64,000 bases of DNA from positions 62,001 through 126,000 of the forward strand of contig NZ_BCUU01000002.1 of the NCBI RefSeq assembly GCF_001591385.1, in the 5' to 3' direction. Source of the DNA: Variovorax soli NBRC 106424 (GTDB taxonomy: Bacteria; Pseudomonadota; Gammaproteobacteria; Burkholderiales; Burkholderiaceae_C). The position numbers were made by a program, and so were the translations under genes. Under the pieces are notes generated by a model. The model ran no database searches and was not told the DNA's origin. It worked only from the letters and a program-made list of their open reading frames with translations. This document shows, piece by piece, positions 10,051-19,035 of this stretch; position 1 is the first letter of the stretch; each line of letters starts with the position of its first letter.

Positions 10051-10440
10051 ATGGCCAACGAGATCGTTCCCGCGCCGGCCGACGATTCGCTCAAGACCTG
10101 GGGCTGGGTCAGCTACATCCTGCATCTGGTCGTGGCGGTGGCCGCGGTGGTGCCCGGCGCCTACGTTTCCATCGGCCTGCTGCTGATTGCGTTGGTCATG
10201 GATCTGGTCAAGCGCGACGACGCGGCCGGCACGTGGCAGGCCTCGCATTTCAGCTGGCGCATCCGCTCGGTGCTGTGGGCGGGCGTGCTCTATGTGGTAA
10301 CTATTCCGCTCTATCTGCTTCTTTATGTGCCCGGCTGGATCGCCTGGGCGCTGATTTCGCTCTGGTTTCTCTACCGCATCGTCAAGGGGATGGTGCGCAT
10401 GAACGCCGGCCAACCCATGGAGCCCACGAATGTCGTCTGA
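10051..10440 (+). CDS. DUF4870-family membrane protein
   Basis: A 129-residue protein with three to four hydrophobic segments (about residues 18-50, 68-85 and 88-108). The N-terminal SYILHLVV and the central DAAGTWQASHFSWRIRS resemble DUF4870 proteins, small inner-membrane proteins without known function. The ATG at 10051 follows AAGAAGGAGC, a good ribosome binding site. A longer frame upstream overlaps hisE and is not credible. The gene is located between hisE and a HIT protein gene, overlapping the latter by 11 bases. Function is unknown. Confidence 0.82.
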   Translation: MANEIVPAPADDSLKTWGWVSYILHLVVAVAAVVPGAYVSIGLLLIALVMDLVKRDDAAGTWQASHFSWRIRSVLWAGVLYVVTIPLYLLLYVPGWIAWALISLWFLYRIVKGMVRMNAGQPMEPTNVV

Positions 10441-10789
10441 CCCGAACTGCATCTTCTGCAAGATCATCGAAGGCAAGATCCCCTCGAAGAAGGTCTACGA
10501 GGACGAGGAACTGTTCGGTTTTCACGACATCGCCCCCTGGGCGCCGGTGCATTTCATGCTGGTGCCCAAGCGCCACATTCCTTCCATGGCCCAATTGACG
10601 CCGGAGGATTCCGCGCTGATGGGAAAAATCATGACACTGGCGCCCCAGCTGGCGCTCGAGAATGGCTGCCGTCCCTACCCGGAAGGCGGATTCCGGGTCG
10701 TGGTCAATACCGGTGCGGAAGGCGGCCAGGAAGTGCAGCATCTCCATGTTCACGTCATGGGCGGCCCCCGCCCTTGGGCACGGGGATGA
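10430..10789 (+). CDS. HIT-family purine nucleoside phosphoramidase
   Basis: A 119-residue histidine-triad protein of the HinT branch. NCIFCKIIEGKIPSKKVYED is the standard N-terminus of the branch with a CxxC pair. HLHVHVMGG near the end is the histidine triad carrying the catalytic His. Such proteins hydrolyse AMP-lysine and other adenosine phosphoramidates. The start overlaps the preceding membrane protein gene by 11 bases. tatA follows after 45 bases, in which TAAAAT at 10804-10809 may be a -10 element for the tat genes. Confidence 0.93.
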   Translation: MSSDPNCIFCKIIEGKIPSKKVYEDEELFGFHDIAPWAPVHFMLVPKRHIPSMAQLTPEDSALMGKIMTLAPQLALENGCRPYPEGGFRVVVNTGAEGGQEVQHLHVHVMGGPRPWARG

Positions 10790-10834
10790 CATCTTCGGCC
10801 GTCTAAAATTGCAGCAATTCTTCAGGAGCTTTCC

Positions 10835-11071
10835 ATGGGTTCGTTTTCTATCTGGCACTGGCTGATCGTGCTGCTCATCGTCGTGATGGTGTTTGGCACC
10901 AAGAAGCTCAAGAACATGGGCTCCGACCTGGGCGGCGCCGTCAAGGGCTTCAAGGACGGCATGAAGGACGGCTCTGCGCCCGACGCGCCGGCCGCCCCGC
11001 CTGCGCAGGTGACCTCGGCCACCGCCGCCGACAAGCCGACCATCGACGTCGAAGCGCGTCAGAAGTCCTGA
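10835..11071 (+). CDS. tatA: Sec-independent protein translocase subunit TatA
   Basis: A 78-residue protein with one N-terminal membrane helix ([16 protein letters not shown]) followed by the [20 protein letters not shown] hinge and amphipathic helix that define TatA. The tail is alanine- and proline-rich. TatA oligomers form the pathway for folded proteins crossing the inner membrane. The start is preceded by a good ribosome binding site, AGGAG, seven bases upstream. The Rieske protein encoded at 16.2 kb is a likely client. Confidence 0.96.
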   Translation: MGSFSIWHWLIVLLIVVMVFGTKKLKNMGSDLGGAVKGFKDGMKDGSAPDAPAAPPAQVTSATAADKPTIDVEARQKS

Positions 11072-11087
11072 TCCGGCTGCTGCTCAC

Positions 11088-11543
11088 GTGCTCGAACTCG
11101 GCATTTCCAAGCTGGCACTGATCGGCGCCGTGGCGCTGGTCGTCATCGGCCCGGAAAAGCTGCCTCGGGTCGCGCGGACCGTCGGCACCCTGCTGGGCAA
11201 GGCGCAGCGCTATGTCAACGACGTCAAGGCCGAGGTCAACCGGTCGATGGAGTTGGACGAGCTGCGCAAGATGAAGGACACGGTCGAGGGCGCTGCCCGC
11301 GACGTGGAGCAGAGCATCCGCACCGAGGCCGAAGGGGTCAAGCAGCAACTGGAAGGCGAAAGCCTGCCCTTTACGCCGCTCGAGACCCCGCCCGACTATC
11401 CCCAGTACAAGCACCCGCGCAAGAACTGGCGCTTGAAGCAGGGGGCCACGCCCCAGTGGTACAAGGCACGCAACGGCGTGCGCACCAAGGCGCTTTCCGG
11501 CGCGGCACGGGTGGCACGCTACCGTCCGCACAAGTTCAATTAG
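11088..11543 (+). CDS. tatB: Sec-independent protein translocase subunit TatB
   Basis: A 151-residue TatB: a single N-terminal membrane helix with [18 protein letters not shown], where the Glu in the helix and the GPEKLPR hinge are typical, then a long charged amphipathic helix (about residues 30-85). TatB with TatC recognises twin-arginine signal peptides. The start codon used is GTG at 11088 (GTGCTCGAACTCGG). The gene is followed directly by an intrinsic terminator, unlike most tatABC operons. Confidence 0.94.
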   Translation: MLELGISKLALIGAVALVVIGPEKLPRVARTVGTLLGKAQRYVNDVKAEVNRSMELDELRKMKDTVEGAARDVEQSIRTEAEGVKQQLEGESLPFTPLETPPDYPQYKHPRKNWRLKQGATPQWYKARNGVRTKALSGAARVARYRPHKFN

Positions 11544-11544
11544 C

Positions 11545-11569
11545 AAGGCGCCCACGTCGCGCCTTTTTT
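11545..11569 (+). terminator. Intrinsic terminator between tatB and tatC
   Basis: The arms AAGGCGC (11545-11551) and GCGCCTT (11559-11565) enclose a seven-base loop and are followed by a run of six T. It starts one base after the tatB stop and 42 bases before tatC, so it should reduce readthrough from tatAB into tatC. Confidence 0.85.
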
Positions 11570-11610
11570 CGCGTTCCAACGCGTGCCGGATACCGGCCCA
11601 CCCACGATCC

Positions 11611-12417
11611 ATGGCTGAATCCGACAAGAACAAAGAAGACGAACTCGCCGGCACCGAGCAGCCCTTCGTCGCGCACCTCATGGAGCTGCGCGACCGCCTG
11701 CTGTACTGCATCTACGGGCTGGCGGTGGCCGGTGCGCTGCTGGCCATCTGGCCGGGGCCCTCGGGGCTGATCGACATGATCGCGGTTCCCATCAAGGCCC
11801 ACATGCCGCCCGATGCCAAGCTGATCGCGGTGGGCGTGTTCTCTCCCTTCTTCGTGCCGCTCAAGGTGCTGCTGATGGCGGCGGTGCTGCTGGCGCTGCC
11901 CTGGCTCATGTACCAGGCGTGGATGTTCGTGGCGCCCGGCCTGTACAGCCACGAGAAGAAATTCGCCCTGCCGCTGATCATTTTCGGCAGCCTGCTGGCC
12001 TACGGCGGCATCGCTTTCGTTCAGTTCTTCGTGCTGGACAAGATGTTCGGCTTCATCCAGCGCTTCACGCCGGCCAGTGTGGCGGCCACGCCGGACATCG
12101 CGTCCTACGTGGAATCGATTCTTTCCCTCTACATCGCCTTCGGGGTGGCTTTCCAGGTGCCCATCGTGGTGATGCTGCTGGTGCGCTTCGAGATGGTCAC
12201 GGTCGAGAAGCTGCGCAGCTTCCGCGGCTACTTCGTGGTGGGTGCCTTCGTGGTCGCGGCCGTGCTGACACCGCCCGACGTCATCTCGCAACTCGCCCTG
12301 GCGGTGCCGATGTGCCTGCTCTACGAGGTCGGCATCATCGCGGCCCAGTACTTCGTGAAGGTCTCGAAGTCGCCGGAGGCCGAGGGCGAAGCGTCCGAAA
12401 AAGCGGATTCCGCTTGA
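11611..12417 (+). CDS. tatC: Sec-independent protein translocase subunit TatC
   Basis: A 268-residue polytopic membrane protein with the six helices of TatC. FVAHLMELRDRLL near residue 13 is the cytoplasmic N-terminal signature, where the Glu contacts the twin-arginine motif. FVVGAFVVAAVLTPPDVISQ near 210 is the conserved helix 5 region. The N-terminal 13 residues are highly charged. An intrinsic terminator separates the gene from tatAB, so either regulated readthrough or a local promoter is needed; I cannot identify one in the 42-base gap. Confidence 0.96.
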   Translation: MAESDKNKEDELAGTEQPFVAHLMELRDRLLYCIYGLAVAGALLAIWPGPSGLIDMIAVPIKAHMPPDAKLIAVGVFSPFFVPLKVLLMAAVLLALPWLMYQAWMFVAPGLYSHEKKFALPLIIFGSLLAYGGIAFVQFFVLDKMFGFIQRFTPASVAATPDIASYVESILSLYIAFGVAFQVPIVVMLLVRFEMVTVEKLRSFRGYFVVGAFVVAAVLTPPDVISQLALAVPMCLLYEVGIIAAQYFVKVSKSPEAEGEASEKADSA

Positions 12418-12425
12418 ACTGAGTC

Positions 12426-12532
12426 CTCCCGGCTTTTCACTCCGCTTCGCTGCGTGTAGTTCGCCACCTCCCGAGGAGGGGACCCCACCTGCGGCCCGGC
12501 AAAGCCGGTTCCGCGGTGCGGGGCTGGCTCTA
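12426..12532 (+). repeat. Dispersed intergenic repeat, copy 2 (tatC-htrA)
   Basis: A second copy of the repeat family, lying between the convergent tatC and htrA-type genes. It shares 29 identical bases with copy 1 in the opposite orientation (GCGGCCCGGCAAAGCCGGTT is the first part of that string) and shares CCGGCTTTTCACTCC with copy 3. It also contains CTCCCGAGGAGGGG, a short self-complementary stretch. It may help terminate transcription between convergent genes, but no T-tract follows. Confidence 0.8.
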
Positions 12533-12543
12533 AGGCCGGTTGT

Positions 12544-13701
12544 CTATTCCCTTTCCGGGACGCGCCGCACCGGCGTCCTGGGCCGCAGGCCCGGGGTGAC
12601 GTCGAGCTCCATCCGGTCGCCGCCGCGCTGCAGCGAGAAGCGCGCGGCATTGCCGGGCTTGAGGCCTGCCACTGCCGTCAGCAGCTCCTGCACGTTCTCG
12701 ATCTTCTTCTCGGCCACGCTGGTGATCACATCGCCAGGCCGGATGCCGGCGCGTGCGGCCGGACCGTTCTGGAGCACGCCGGTGATGATGACGCCGCTCT
12801 TGGCCTTCACGCCGAAGGTCTCGGCCAACTCGGGGGAGAGGTCGTTGGGTTCCACGCCGATCCAGCCGCGCGTGACCTTGCCTTCCTTCACGATGTCTTC
12901 CAGCACATGCTTGGCGGTGGACACCGGAATGGCGAATCCGATGCCCATGCTGCCGCCCGAGCGGGAGTAGATCGCGGTATTGATGCCTTCGAGGTTGCCA
13001 CCAACGTCCACCAGCGCGCCGCCGGAGTTGCCGGGGTTGATGGCCGCATCGGTCTGGATGAAGTTCTCGAAGGTGTTGATGCCCAGCTGGTTGCGGCCCA
13101 GGGCCGAGACGATGCCGCTGGTGACCGTCTGCCCCACCCCGAACGGATTGCCGATGGCCAGCACCTGGTCGCCCACCTGCAGCGTGTCGGAGTTGCCCAG
13201 CACGATGACGGGCAGCTTGTCCAGGTCGATCTTGAGCACGGCCAGGTCGGTGTCGGGGTCGGTGCCGATCACCTTGGCTTGGGCCTGGCGGCCGTCGGTG
13301 AGGGTGACGGCGATCTCGTCGGCACCTTCCACCACATGGTTGTTGGTGAGGATGTAGCCCTCGGGGCTGACGATCACGCCGCTGCCCAGGCCCACCTGGG
13401 GCTGGTCGTCCTGGTCGCCGAAGAAGAAGCGGAACCAGGGGTCGTTGCTGCGCGGATGGCGCGGCGCGGCCTTGCTGGTGTTGATGCTCACCACCGCCGG
13501 CGCCGCGCGCTTGGCCGCGGCGCTCAGGCTGCCCGCGGCAGGCGGCTGCGGCGCGGCCACGGGCGCCTCGAGCACCGAGACCACGCCGCCCAGGCTGGTG
13601 GACCGCTGGTGTATCCACTCCGGCTTCAGGGTGGCCACGACGAAATAGCCGGCCAGGACGACCGTGACGGCCTGGGAAAAGAGCAACCAGAAACGCTTCA
13701 T
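12544..13701 (-). CDS. Membrane-anchored HtrA/Deg-type serine protease with one PDZ domain
   Basis: A 385-residue trypsin-like protease. An uncleaved N-terminal helix (about residues 5-23) anchors it, giving a DegS-like layout. The catalytic triad is visible: His in TNNHVVEG near residue 118, Asp in DPDTDLAVLK near 148, and Ser in NPGNSGGAL near 225. One PDZ domain follows (about 275-365). DegS starts the envelope stress cascade in gammaproteobacteria, but no sigma-E or anti-sigma gene is nearby, so a general periplasmic quality-control role is equally possible. The C-terminus is Arg- and Pro-rich. Confidence 0.93.
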   Translation of the reverse strand: MKRFWLLFSQAVTVVLAGYFVVATLKPEWIHQRSTSLGGVVSVLEAPVAAPQPPAAGSLSAAAKRAAPAVVSINTSKAAPRHPRSNDPWFRFFFGDQDDQPQVGLGSGVIVSPEGYILTNNHVVEGADEIAVTLTDGRQAQAKVIGTDPDTDLAVLKIDLDKLPVIVLGNSDTLQVGDQVLAIGNPFGVGQTVTSGIVSALGRNQLGINTFENFIQTDAAINPGNSGGALVDVGGNLEGINTAIYSRSGGSMGIGFAIPVSTAKHVLEDIVKEGKVTRGWIGVEPNDLSPELAETFGVKAKSGVIITGVLQNGPAARAGIRPGDVITSVAEKKIENVQELLTAVAGLKPGNAARFSLQRGGDRMELDVTPGLRPRTPVRRVPERE

Positions 13702-13787
13702 GTGAGATGGGGATGTTGACGCTGCGGATTGTCCCTCAGCCGCCGGGTCCTGCGCGAGCAGGGGATGCAGGCCGGCGCGGGCGGGGT

Positions 13788-13793
13788 GAAAAT
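13788..13793 (+). promoter_or_regulatory. Possible -10 element placed for a leaderless nif3-like transcript
   Basis: GAAAAT ends six bases before the ATG at 13800, the same spacing seen upstream of the mutarotase, uvrD and polA genes. No ribosome binding site is found at usual distance and no -35 hexamer is clear. Confidence 0.35.
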
Positions 13794-13799
13794 GATGCG

Positions 13800-14570
13800 A
13801 TGAGCACGACGCGCCATGAACTCCTCCATGCCTTCGACCTGCTGCTCGCCCCCGAGCGCTTCAAGGACTACGGCCCCAACGGCCTGCAAGTCGAAGGCCG
13901 TACCGCGGTGCGAAAGATCGTCTCCGGCGTAACGGCGAGCCGCGCCTTGATCGAGGCGGCCATTCACGCCGACGCCGATGCGATCTTCGTGCACCATGGC
14001 CTGTTCTGGCGCGGCCAGGACGGCCGGGTCACCGGCTGGATGCGGCAGCGGCTGGGGCTGCTGCTGGGCGACGACGTCAACCTGTTCGCCTATCACCTGC
14101 CGCTGGATGCGCACCCCGAGCTGGGCAACAACGCGCAGTTGGGCCTGCAACTGGGGCTGGTGGCGCACACGGGCTCTGCGGGCCGTTTCGGCGACCAGGA
14201 AATCGGCTTCCTGGGGGCGCCCGAGGATGGCGCCACCTTTGCCAATGGCAGGAAGCTCGCGGCTCACGTCGAGCGCGTGCTCAAGCGCCCCGTGACCCTG
14301 GTCGAAGGGCAGCGCCCCATCAAGAACGTGGCCTGGTGCACGGGCGGCGCGCAAGGCTACTTCGAAGCGGCGATTGCGGCCGGTGCCGATGCCTTCATCA
14401 CCGGCGAGATCTCGGAGCCGCAGGCGCACTACGCGCGCGAGATGGGTGTGAGCTTCCTCGCCTGCGGGCACCATGCCACCGAGCGCTACGGCGCACCGGC
14501 CGTGGCAGCGCATGTGGCGGCCCAGCTGGGCCTGGCGCACGAATTCATCGACATCGACAATCCCGCGTGA
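13800..14570 (+). CDS. Nif3-like dinuclear metal centre protein
   Basis: A 256-residue member of the Nif3/YbgI family. The metal-binding signatures are FVHHGLFWRGQ near residue 62 (His-His) and FLACGHHATERYGAPAVA near 220 (His and Glu). DYGPNGLQVEG near residue 20 is the family N-terminus. These proteins form ring-shaped hexamers with two metals per subunit; their reaction is not firmly established, though GTP cyclohydrolase activity has been discussed. The gene is divergent from the htrA-type gene and overlaps the next gene by four bases (GTGA). Confidence 0.92.
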   Translation: MSTTRHELLHAFDLLLAPERFKDYGPNGLQVEGRTAVRKIVSGVTASRALIEAAIHADADAIFVHHGLFWRGQDGRVTGWMRQRLGLLLGDDVNLFAYHLPLDAHPELGNNAQLGLQLGLVAHTGSAGRFGDQEIGFLGAPEDGATFANGRKLAAHVERVLKRPVTLVEGQRPIKNVAWCTGGAQGYFEAAIAAGADAFITGEISEPQAHYAREMGVSFLACGHHATERYGAPAVAAHVAAQLGLAHEFIDIDNPA

Positions 14571-15607
14571 CCACCGCTTCCGCAGCGCCGGCGCCGCTGG
14601 CCATCACCATGGGCGATCCGGCCGGCATCGGCCCCGAGATCGTGGTGAAGGCCTTCCGCGAAGCGCCCGAACTCGTGCGTGGCACCTTCGTCGCAGGCGA
14701 CGTGGGCTGCATGCGGCGCGCCGCATCGATCCTGGCCCGTCCGGGGGCGCCGGCATGGCCGACGGTGGTGATCGACGATCCGGCCGAGGCCTGGTCTGCG
14801 CCGCCGGGCAGCGTGCCCGTCATGCAGGTGGTCGGCACGGTGCCCGAAGTGGTGCTTGGACAGGTGAGCGCCGCGGCGGGCCGCGCCGCGGGCGATGCGG
14901 TGACCTGGGCGGCACGGGCCGCACTGGCTGGCGACGTCGCGGCCATCGTCACCGCGCCCCTGCACAAGGAGGCGCTGTCGGCCGCCGGCTTCGATTTTCC
15001 CGGCCACACGGAGCTGCTGCAGAGCGAGGCTGCGCGGCATCTTGGACGCACGGTGGCAGAAGTGCCCGTGCGCATGATGCTGGCCAATGACGAGTTGCGC
15101 ACCGTGCTCGTGAGCATCCATGTGTCCCTGCGTGCCGCCATCGAAGCCGTCACCTTTGATGGTGTAGCGCAGACCTTGCGCATCACGCACGAAGCCTTGT
15201 CGAAGGCGCTGGGCCATGCGCCACGCATTGCCGTGGCGGGGCTCAATCCGCATGCGGGGGAGGGCGGCCTGTTCGGCTCGGAAGAACAGCTCGTCATCGC
15301 GCCTGCCATCGAGACCGCGCGAGCCGGGGGCATCGTGGCCAGCGGCCCCTACGCTCCGGACACGGTCTTCATGCGCGCCCGCAAGGGTGAATTCGATGTC
15401 GTGGTTGCGATGTACCACGACCAGGGCCTGATCCCCGTGAAGTACCTCGGCGTGGAAAAAGGCGTGAACGTCACGCTCGGGCTGCCGCTGGTGCGCACCA
15501 GCCCCGACCATGGTACCGCATTCGACCTTGCCGGCACCGGTCGGGCCGACGCCGCCAGCCTGGTCGAGGCGATCCGGGTCGCCCGCGCGCTCGTCAGGAC
15601 CGCTTGA
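14567..15607 (+). CDS. pdxA: 4-hydroxythreonine-4-phosphate dehydrogenase
   Basis: A 346-residue NAD-dependent dehydrogenase of pyridoxal phosphate synthesis. [18 protein letters not shown] at residues 14-31 is the PdxA signature, FPGHTELLQ carries a zinc-binding His, and [13 protein letters not shown] near residue 222 and [13 protein letters not shown] near 280 carry the other two metal His residues. The start is GTG, overlapping the stop of the preceding gene; no ATG gives a full N-terminus. The last 14 bases overlap the 3' end of mscL on the other strand. Confidence 0.95.
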   Translation: MTTASAAPAPLAITMGDPAGIGPEIVVKAFREAPELVRGTFVAGDVGCMRRAASILARPGAPAWPTVVIDDPAEAWSAPPGSVPVMQVVGTVPEVVLGQVSAAAGRAAGDAVTWAARAALAGDVAAIVTAPLHKEALSAAGFDFPGHTELLQSEAARHLGRTVAEVPVRMMLANDELRTVLVSIHVSLRAAIEAVTFDGVAQTLRITHEALSKALGHAPRIAVAGLNPHAGEGGLFGSEEQLVIAPAIETARAGGIVASGPYAPDTVFMRARKGEFDVVVAMYHDQGLIPVKYLGVEKGVNVTLGLPLVRTSPDHGTAFDLAGTGRADAASLVEAIRVARALVRTA

Positions 15608-16016
15608 GGCTGTCGCGGATCTCGCGCAGCAGCGTGATGTCTTCCGGCGTGGCCGCAGGCGGCGGAGGCGCCGTGTTGCGCAGGCGGTTGATCTGCTTGA
15701 CCATCACGAAGATCACGAAGGCCAGGATCACGAAGTTGACCGCCACGGTGATGAAGTTGCCGTAGGCCAGCACCGGCACGCCCGCCTTCTTCAGATCGGC
15801 CAGCGTGTTCGCCACGCCGGCGGGCACGGTGCCCAGCACGATGTACAGGTTCGAGAAGTCCAGCTTGCCGAAGATCAGGCCCACGATCGGCATGATCACA
15901 TCGGCCACCAGGGAGTCGACGATCTTGCCAAAGGCGCCGCCGATGATCACGCCGACGGCCAGGTCGACGACGTTGCCCTTGACTGCGAACTCTCGAAACT
16001 CGCTCATGAAGCTCAT
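15594..16016 (-). CDS. mscL: Large-conductance mechanosensitive channel
   Basis: A 140-residue Msc[21 protein letters not shown] forms the N-terminal amphipathic helix and the start of the pore-lining helix, and [18 protein letters not shown] carries the glycine-rich pore constriction. A second helix (about residues 75-97) and a charged cytoplasmic helix ending DSLKRS follow. The channel opens under membrane tension after osmotic downshock. The start at MSFMSEF was chosen because the 35 residues upstream are not hydrophobic or conserved. The 3' end overlaps pdxA convergently. Confidence 0.96.
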   Translation of the reverse strand: MSFMSEFREFAVKGNVVDLAVGVIIGGAFGKIVDSLVADVIMPIVGLIFGKLDFSNLYIVLGTVPAGVANTLADLKKAGVPVLAYGNFITVAVNFVILAFVIFVMVKQINRLRNTAPPPPAATPEDITLLREIRDSLKRS

Positions 16017-16108
16017 GTTGATTCCCCGCGCGCTTGTTGTTGAAAACGGCGCCAAGTATAGGGAGGAGGCTTGGGCGCAACACGGTGCGCACCTCGGGTC
16101 TGCTCGCG

Positions 16109-16138
16109 TTGAGTTCGCCATTTACGCTCCGCTACAAT
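16109..16138 (+). promoter_or_regulatory. Promoter of the petABC operon
   Basis: TTGAGT (16109-16114) and TACAAT (16133-16138) are spaced by 18 bases and lie about 50 bases before the petA start, giving a short leader. This is the clearest sigma-70-type promoter in the window. Confidence 0.6.
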
Positions 16139-16189
16139 GATTCGTTGAGCCTGCAAGTACCCCAACGAAGAAGATTGAGGACCCTATAA

Positions 16190-16807
16190 ATGAGTGAGAC
16201 CACCGTCGGCCAGCCCCGGGTCGACAGCAGCAAAAGGACTTGGTTGATCGCATCCGGCTGTGCCGGAGTGGTGGGCGGCGTGGCAACTGCCGTCCCCTTC
16301 GTGAGTACCTTCGAACCTTCAGAAAAGGCCAAGGCGGCGGGGGCCCCGGTCGAGGTGGACATCAGTGGGCTCAAGCCCGGCGAAAAGGTCACCGTCGAAT
16401 GGCGGGGCAAGCCGGTGTGGATCCTCAAGCGAACGCCCCAGCAGATCGCAGAACTTGCCAAGCTCGATGGCCAGCTGGCCGACCCGGCGTCCAAGCGCAA
16501 TCCAGACGAATTCACCCCCAAATACGCGCAGAACGAGCACCGCTCGATCAAGCCCGACGTGCTGGTGGTGGTGGGCATCTGCACCCACCTGGGCTGCTCG
16601 CCCATCGACAAGTTCCAGACCGGGCCGCAGCCGTCGCTGCCCGACAACTGGGAGGGCGGCTTCCTCTGCCCCTGCCACGGCTCGACCTTCGACCTGGCCG
16701 GCCGCGTCTTCAAGAACAAGCCCGCGCCCGACAACCTGCCGGTCCCACCCCACATGTATCTTTCCGACACGCGCCTTCTGATCGGCGATGACAAGAAGGC
16801 CGCCTGA
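16190..16807 (+). CDS. petA: Ubiquinol-cytochrome c reductase, Rieske iron-sulfur subunit
   Basis: A 205-residue Rieske protein of the bc1 complex. The N-terminus has DSSKRTWLIASG, a Tat-like signal anchor with Lys-Arg instead of two Arg, followed by a hydrophobic helix. The 2Fe-2S cluster is bound by CTHLGCSP (residues about 129-136) and CPCHGSTFD (about 163-171). The protein passes electrons from ubiquinol to cytochrome c1 on the periplasmic side. The gene heads petABC, with a good promoter upstream. Confidence 0.97.
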   Translation: MSETTVGQPRVDSSKRTWLIASGCAGVVGGVATAVPFVSTFEPSEKAKAAGAPVEVDISGLKPGEKVTVEWRGKPVWILKRTPQQIAELAKLDGQLADPASKRNPDEFTPKYAQNEHRSIKPDVLVVVGICTHLGCSPIDKFQTGPQPSLPDNWEGGFLCPCHGSTFDLAGRVFKNKPAPDNLPVPPHMYLSDTRLLIGDDKKAA

Positions 16808-16817
16808 GGAAAAGAAC

Positions 16818-18218
16818 ATGGCAGAACTCAAGGAAATCTCCCCCAACGCCGCCGCCAGCCAGAAACTGCTCAACTGGGTGGACAACCGCTTCCCGTTGTC
16901 CAAGCTCTACAACGAGCACATGGCGGACTACTACGCGCCGAAGAACTTCAACTTCTGGTACATCTTCGGCTCGCTGGCGCTGCTGGTCCTGGTCATCCAG
17001 ATCGTCACCGGCATCTTCCTGGTGATGCACTACAAGCCCGACGCGACGCTGGCCTTCGCATCGGTCGAGTACATCATGCGAGACGTCCCGTGGGGATGGC
17101 TCATCCGCTACATGCACTCCACGGGCGCCTCGGCCTTCTTCGTGGTGGTGTACCTGCACATGTTCCGCGGGCTGCTCTACGGCAGCTACCGCAAGCCGCG
17201 CGAGCTGGTCTGGATCTTCGGCTGCGCCATCTTCCTGTGCCTGATGGCCGAAGCCTTCATGGGCTACCTGCTGCCCTGGGGCCAGATGTCGTACTGGGGC
17301 GCACAGGTGATCGTGAACCTGTTCTCCGCCATTCCCTTCATCGGTCCTGACCTGGCCCTGCTGATCCGCGGCGACTACGTGGTGAGCGACGCCACGCTCA
17401 ACCGCTTCTTCAGCTTCCACGTCATCGCCGTGCCGCTGGTGCTGCTGGGCCTGGTGGTGGCGCACCTGATCGCGCTGCACGAAGTTGGCTCCAACAACCC
17501 CGACGGCGTGGAAATCAAGAGCAAGCTCGACGACAAGGGCCGCCCGCTCGACGGTATCCCCTTCCACCCCTACTACACGGTGCATGACATCCTGGGCGTG
17601 GTGGTGTTCCTGCTGGTGTTCTCGGCGGTGATCTTCTTCGCCCCCGAGGCCGGCGGCTACTTCCTCGAGTACAACAACTTCATCCCGGCCGATTCGCTCA
17701 AGACGCCCAACCACATCGCCCCGGTGTGGTACTTCACGCCGTTCTATTCGATGCTGCGTGCCATCACCAGCGAGATGATGTATGCGCTGATCGCCTGCGT
17801 GGTGGCCGGCGCCGTGTTCGGCGTGTGGAAGACGCGCCTCATCGGCCTGGTCAAGGCCGTGATCGTGATCGCCGCGGTCGTGGTGGCGGCCGCCATGCTG
17901 TCCATCGACGCCAAGTTCTGGGGCGTCGTGGTCATGGGCGGCGCGGTCATCATCCTGTTCTTCCTGCCCTGGCTGGACCACAGCCCGGTGAAGTCGATCC
18001 GCTATCGCCCGAGCTGGCACAAGTGGGTCTACTTCGTGTTCGTCGTCGATTTCATCGTGCTGGCGTACCTGGGTGTGCAGCCGCCGTCGCCCACCGGCGA
18101 GCGTGTGTCGCAGATCGGCACCCTGTTCTATTTCGGCTTCTTCCTGCTCATGCCCTGGTGGAGCCGGCTTGGCGAATTCAAGCCGGTACCCGACCGCGTG
18201 ACCTATTCGGCGCATTGA
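16818..18218 (+). CDS. petB: Ubiquinol-cytochrome c reductase, cytochrome b subunit
   Basis: A 466-residue undivided cytochrome b with about eight membrane helices plus extra C-terminal helices. LIRYMHSTGASAFFVVVYLHM and FSFHVIAVPLVLLGLVVAHL carry the paired His ligands of the two hemes. PEAGGYF lies near the quinol oxidation site, where PEWY is usual in many other organisms. WGAQVIVNLFSAIPFIG is the conserved cd region. The start MAELKEISPN follows GAGGAAAAG. The gene lies 10 bases after petA and 16 before petC. Confidence 0.97.
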   Translation: MAELKEISPNAAASQKLLNWVDNRFPLSKLYNEHMADYYAPKNFNFWYIFGSLALLVLVIQIVTGIFLVMHYKPDATLAFASVEYIMRDVPWGWLIRYMHSTGASAFFVVVYLHMFRGLLYGSYRKPRELVWIFGCAIFLCLMAEAFMGYLLPWGQMSYWGAQVIVNLFSAIPFIGPDLALLIRGDYVVSDATLNRFFSFHVIAVPLVLLGLVVAHLIALHEVGSNNPDGVEIKSKLDDKGRPLDGIPFHPYYTVHDILGVVVFLLVFSAVIFFAPEAGGYFLEYNNFIPADSLKTPNHIAPVWYFTPFYSMLRAITSEMMYALIACVVAGAVFGVWKTRLIGLVKAVIVIAAVVVAAAMLSIDAKFWGVVVMGGAVIILFFLPWLDHSPVKSIRYRPSWHKWVYFVFVVDFIVLAYLGVQPPSPTGERVSQIGTLFYFGFFLLMPWWSRLGEFKPVPDRVTYSAH

Positions 18219-18234
18219 GCGGGAGCACACAAGA

Positions 18235-18990
18235 ATGAAAAAGATCATCCTCACGCTGATTGCCGCCCTGGGTTTCGCGGCGGGCGCCCAAGCCGCCGAG
18301 GGCGGCATCGCCTGGGACAAGGCGCCCAACAAGACCACCGACATGGCCTCGCTGCAAAACGGCGCCAAGCTTTTCGTCAATTACTGCCTCAACTGCCATT
18401 CGGCCGCCTTCATGCGCTACAACCGCCTGCAGGACATCGGCATCACCGAAAAGCAGATCAAGGACAACCTGCTGTTCACCACCGACAAGGTGGGCGAAAC
18501 CATGCAGGCCAACATCAATCCCCGCCAAGCCAAGGACTGGTTCGGCACGGTGCCGCCCGACCTCACGCTGGTGGCCCGCTCGCGCGCCGGCCATGGCGGC
18601 ACGGGTGCCGATTACCTCTACACCTACCTGCGCACTTTCTACCGCGACGAGAGCAAGGCCACGGGATGGGATAATCTGGCCTTCCCGAGCGTGGCCATGC
18701 CCAACGTCCTCTGGGAACTGCAAGGCGAGCGCCGCCCGGTCTACAAGGAAATCGAACAGCACGGGCACAAGGTGCGTGTGGTGTCGGGCTTCGAGCAGGT
18801 CACCCCGGGTACCATGACGCCGATGCAGTTCGACCAGGCCGTGGGCGACCTCGTCAACTACATGCAGTGGATGGCCGAGCCAGCGCAGAACACCCGCATC
18901 CGGGTCGGCGTCTGGGTCTTGCTATTCCTGTCGCTGGCACTGGTTTTCGTGTGGCGCTTGAACGCCGCTTATTGGAAAGACGTCAAGTAA
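18235..18990 (+). CDS. petC: Ubiquinol-cytochrome c reductase, cytochrome c1 subunit
   Basis: A 251-residue cytochrome c1. A signal peptide (MKKIILTLIAALGFAAGAQA) is followed by the heme c site CLNCHSA near residue 46. Met in the FPSVAMPNVLWEL segment near 160 is the likely sixth heme ligand. A C-terminal anchor helix (about 222-242, VGVWVLLFLSLALVFVWRL) holds the protein in the inner membrane. It hands electrons to soluble or membrane cytochrome c. An intrinsic terminator lies 45 bases after the stop. Confidence 0.97.
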   Translation: MKKIILTLIAALGFAAGAQAAEGGIAWDKAPNKTTDMASLQNGAKLFVNYCLNCHSAAFMRYNRLQDIGITEKQIKDNLLFTTDKVGETMQANINPRQAKDWFGTVPPDLTLVARSRAGHGGTGADYLYTYLRTFYRDESKATGWDNLAFPSVAMPNVLWELQGERRPVYKEIEQHGHKVRVVSGFEQVTPGTMTPMQFDQAVGDLVNYMQWMAEPAQNTRIRVGVWVLLFLSLALVFVWRLNAAYWKDVK

Positions 18991-19035
18991 TTCCAAGCAA
19001 CGCTGATCGAGGCGGGCTTTGCCCCCTCGTCCCGC

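Noticed and set aside
12544-13701. Naming the protease degS with a sigma-E pathway role
   Set aside because: The anchored single-PDZ layout fits, but there is no rpoE/rseAB linkage in the window, so the specific function is not supported.
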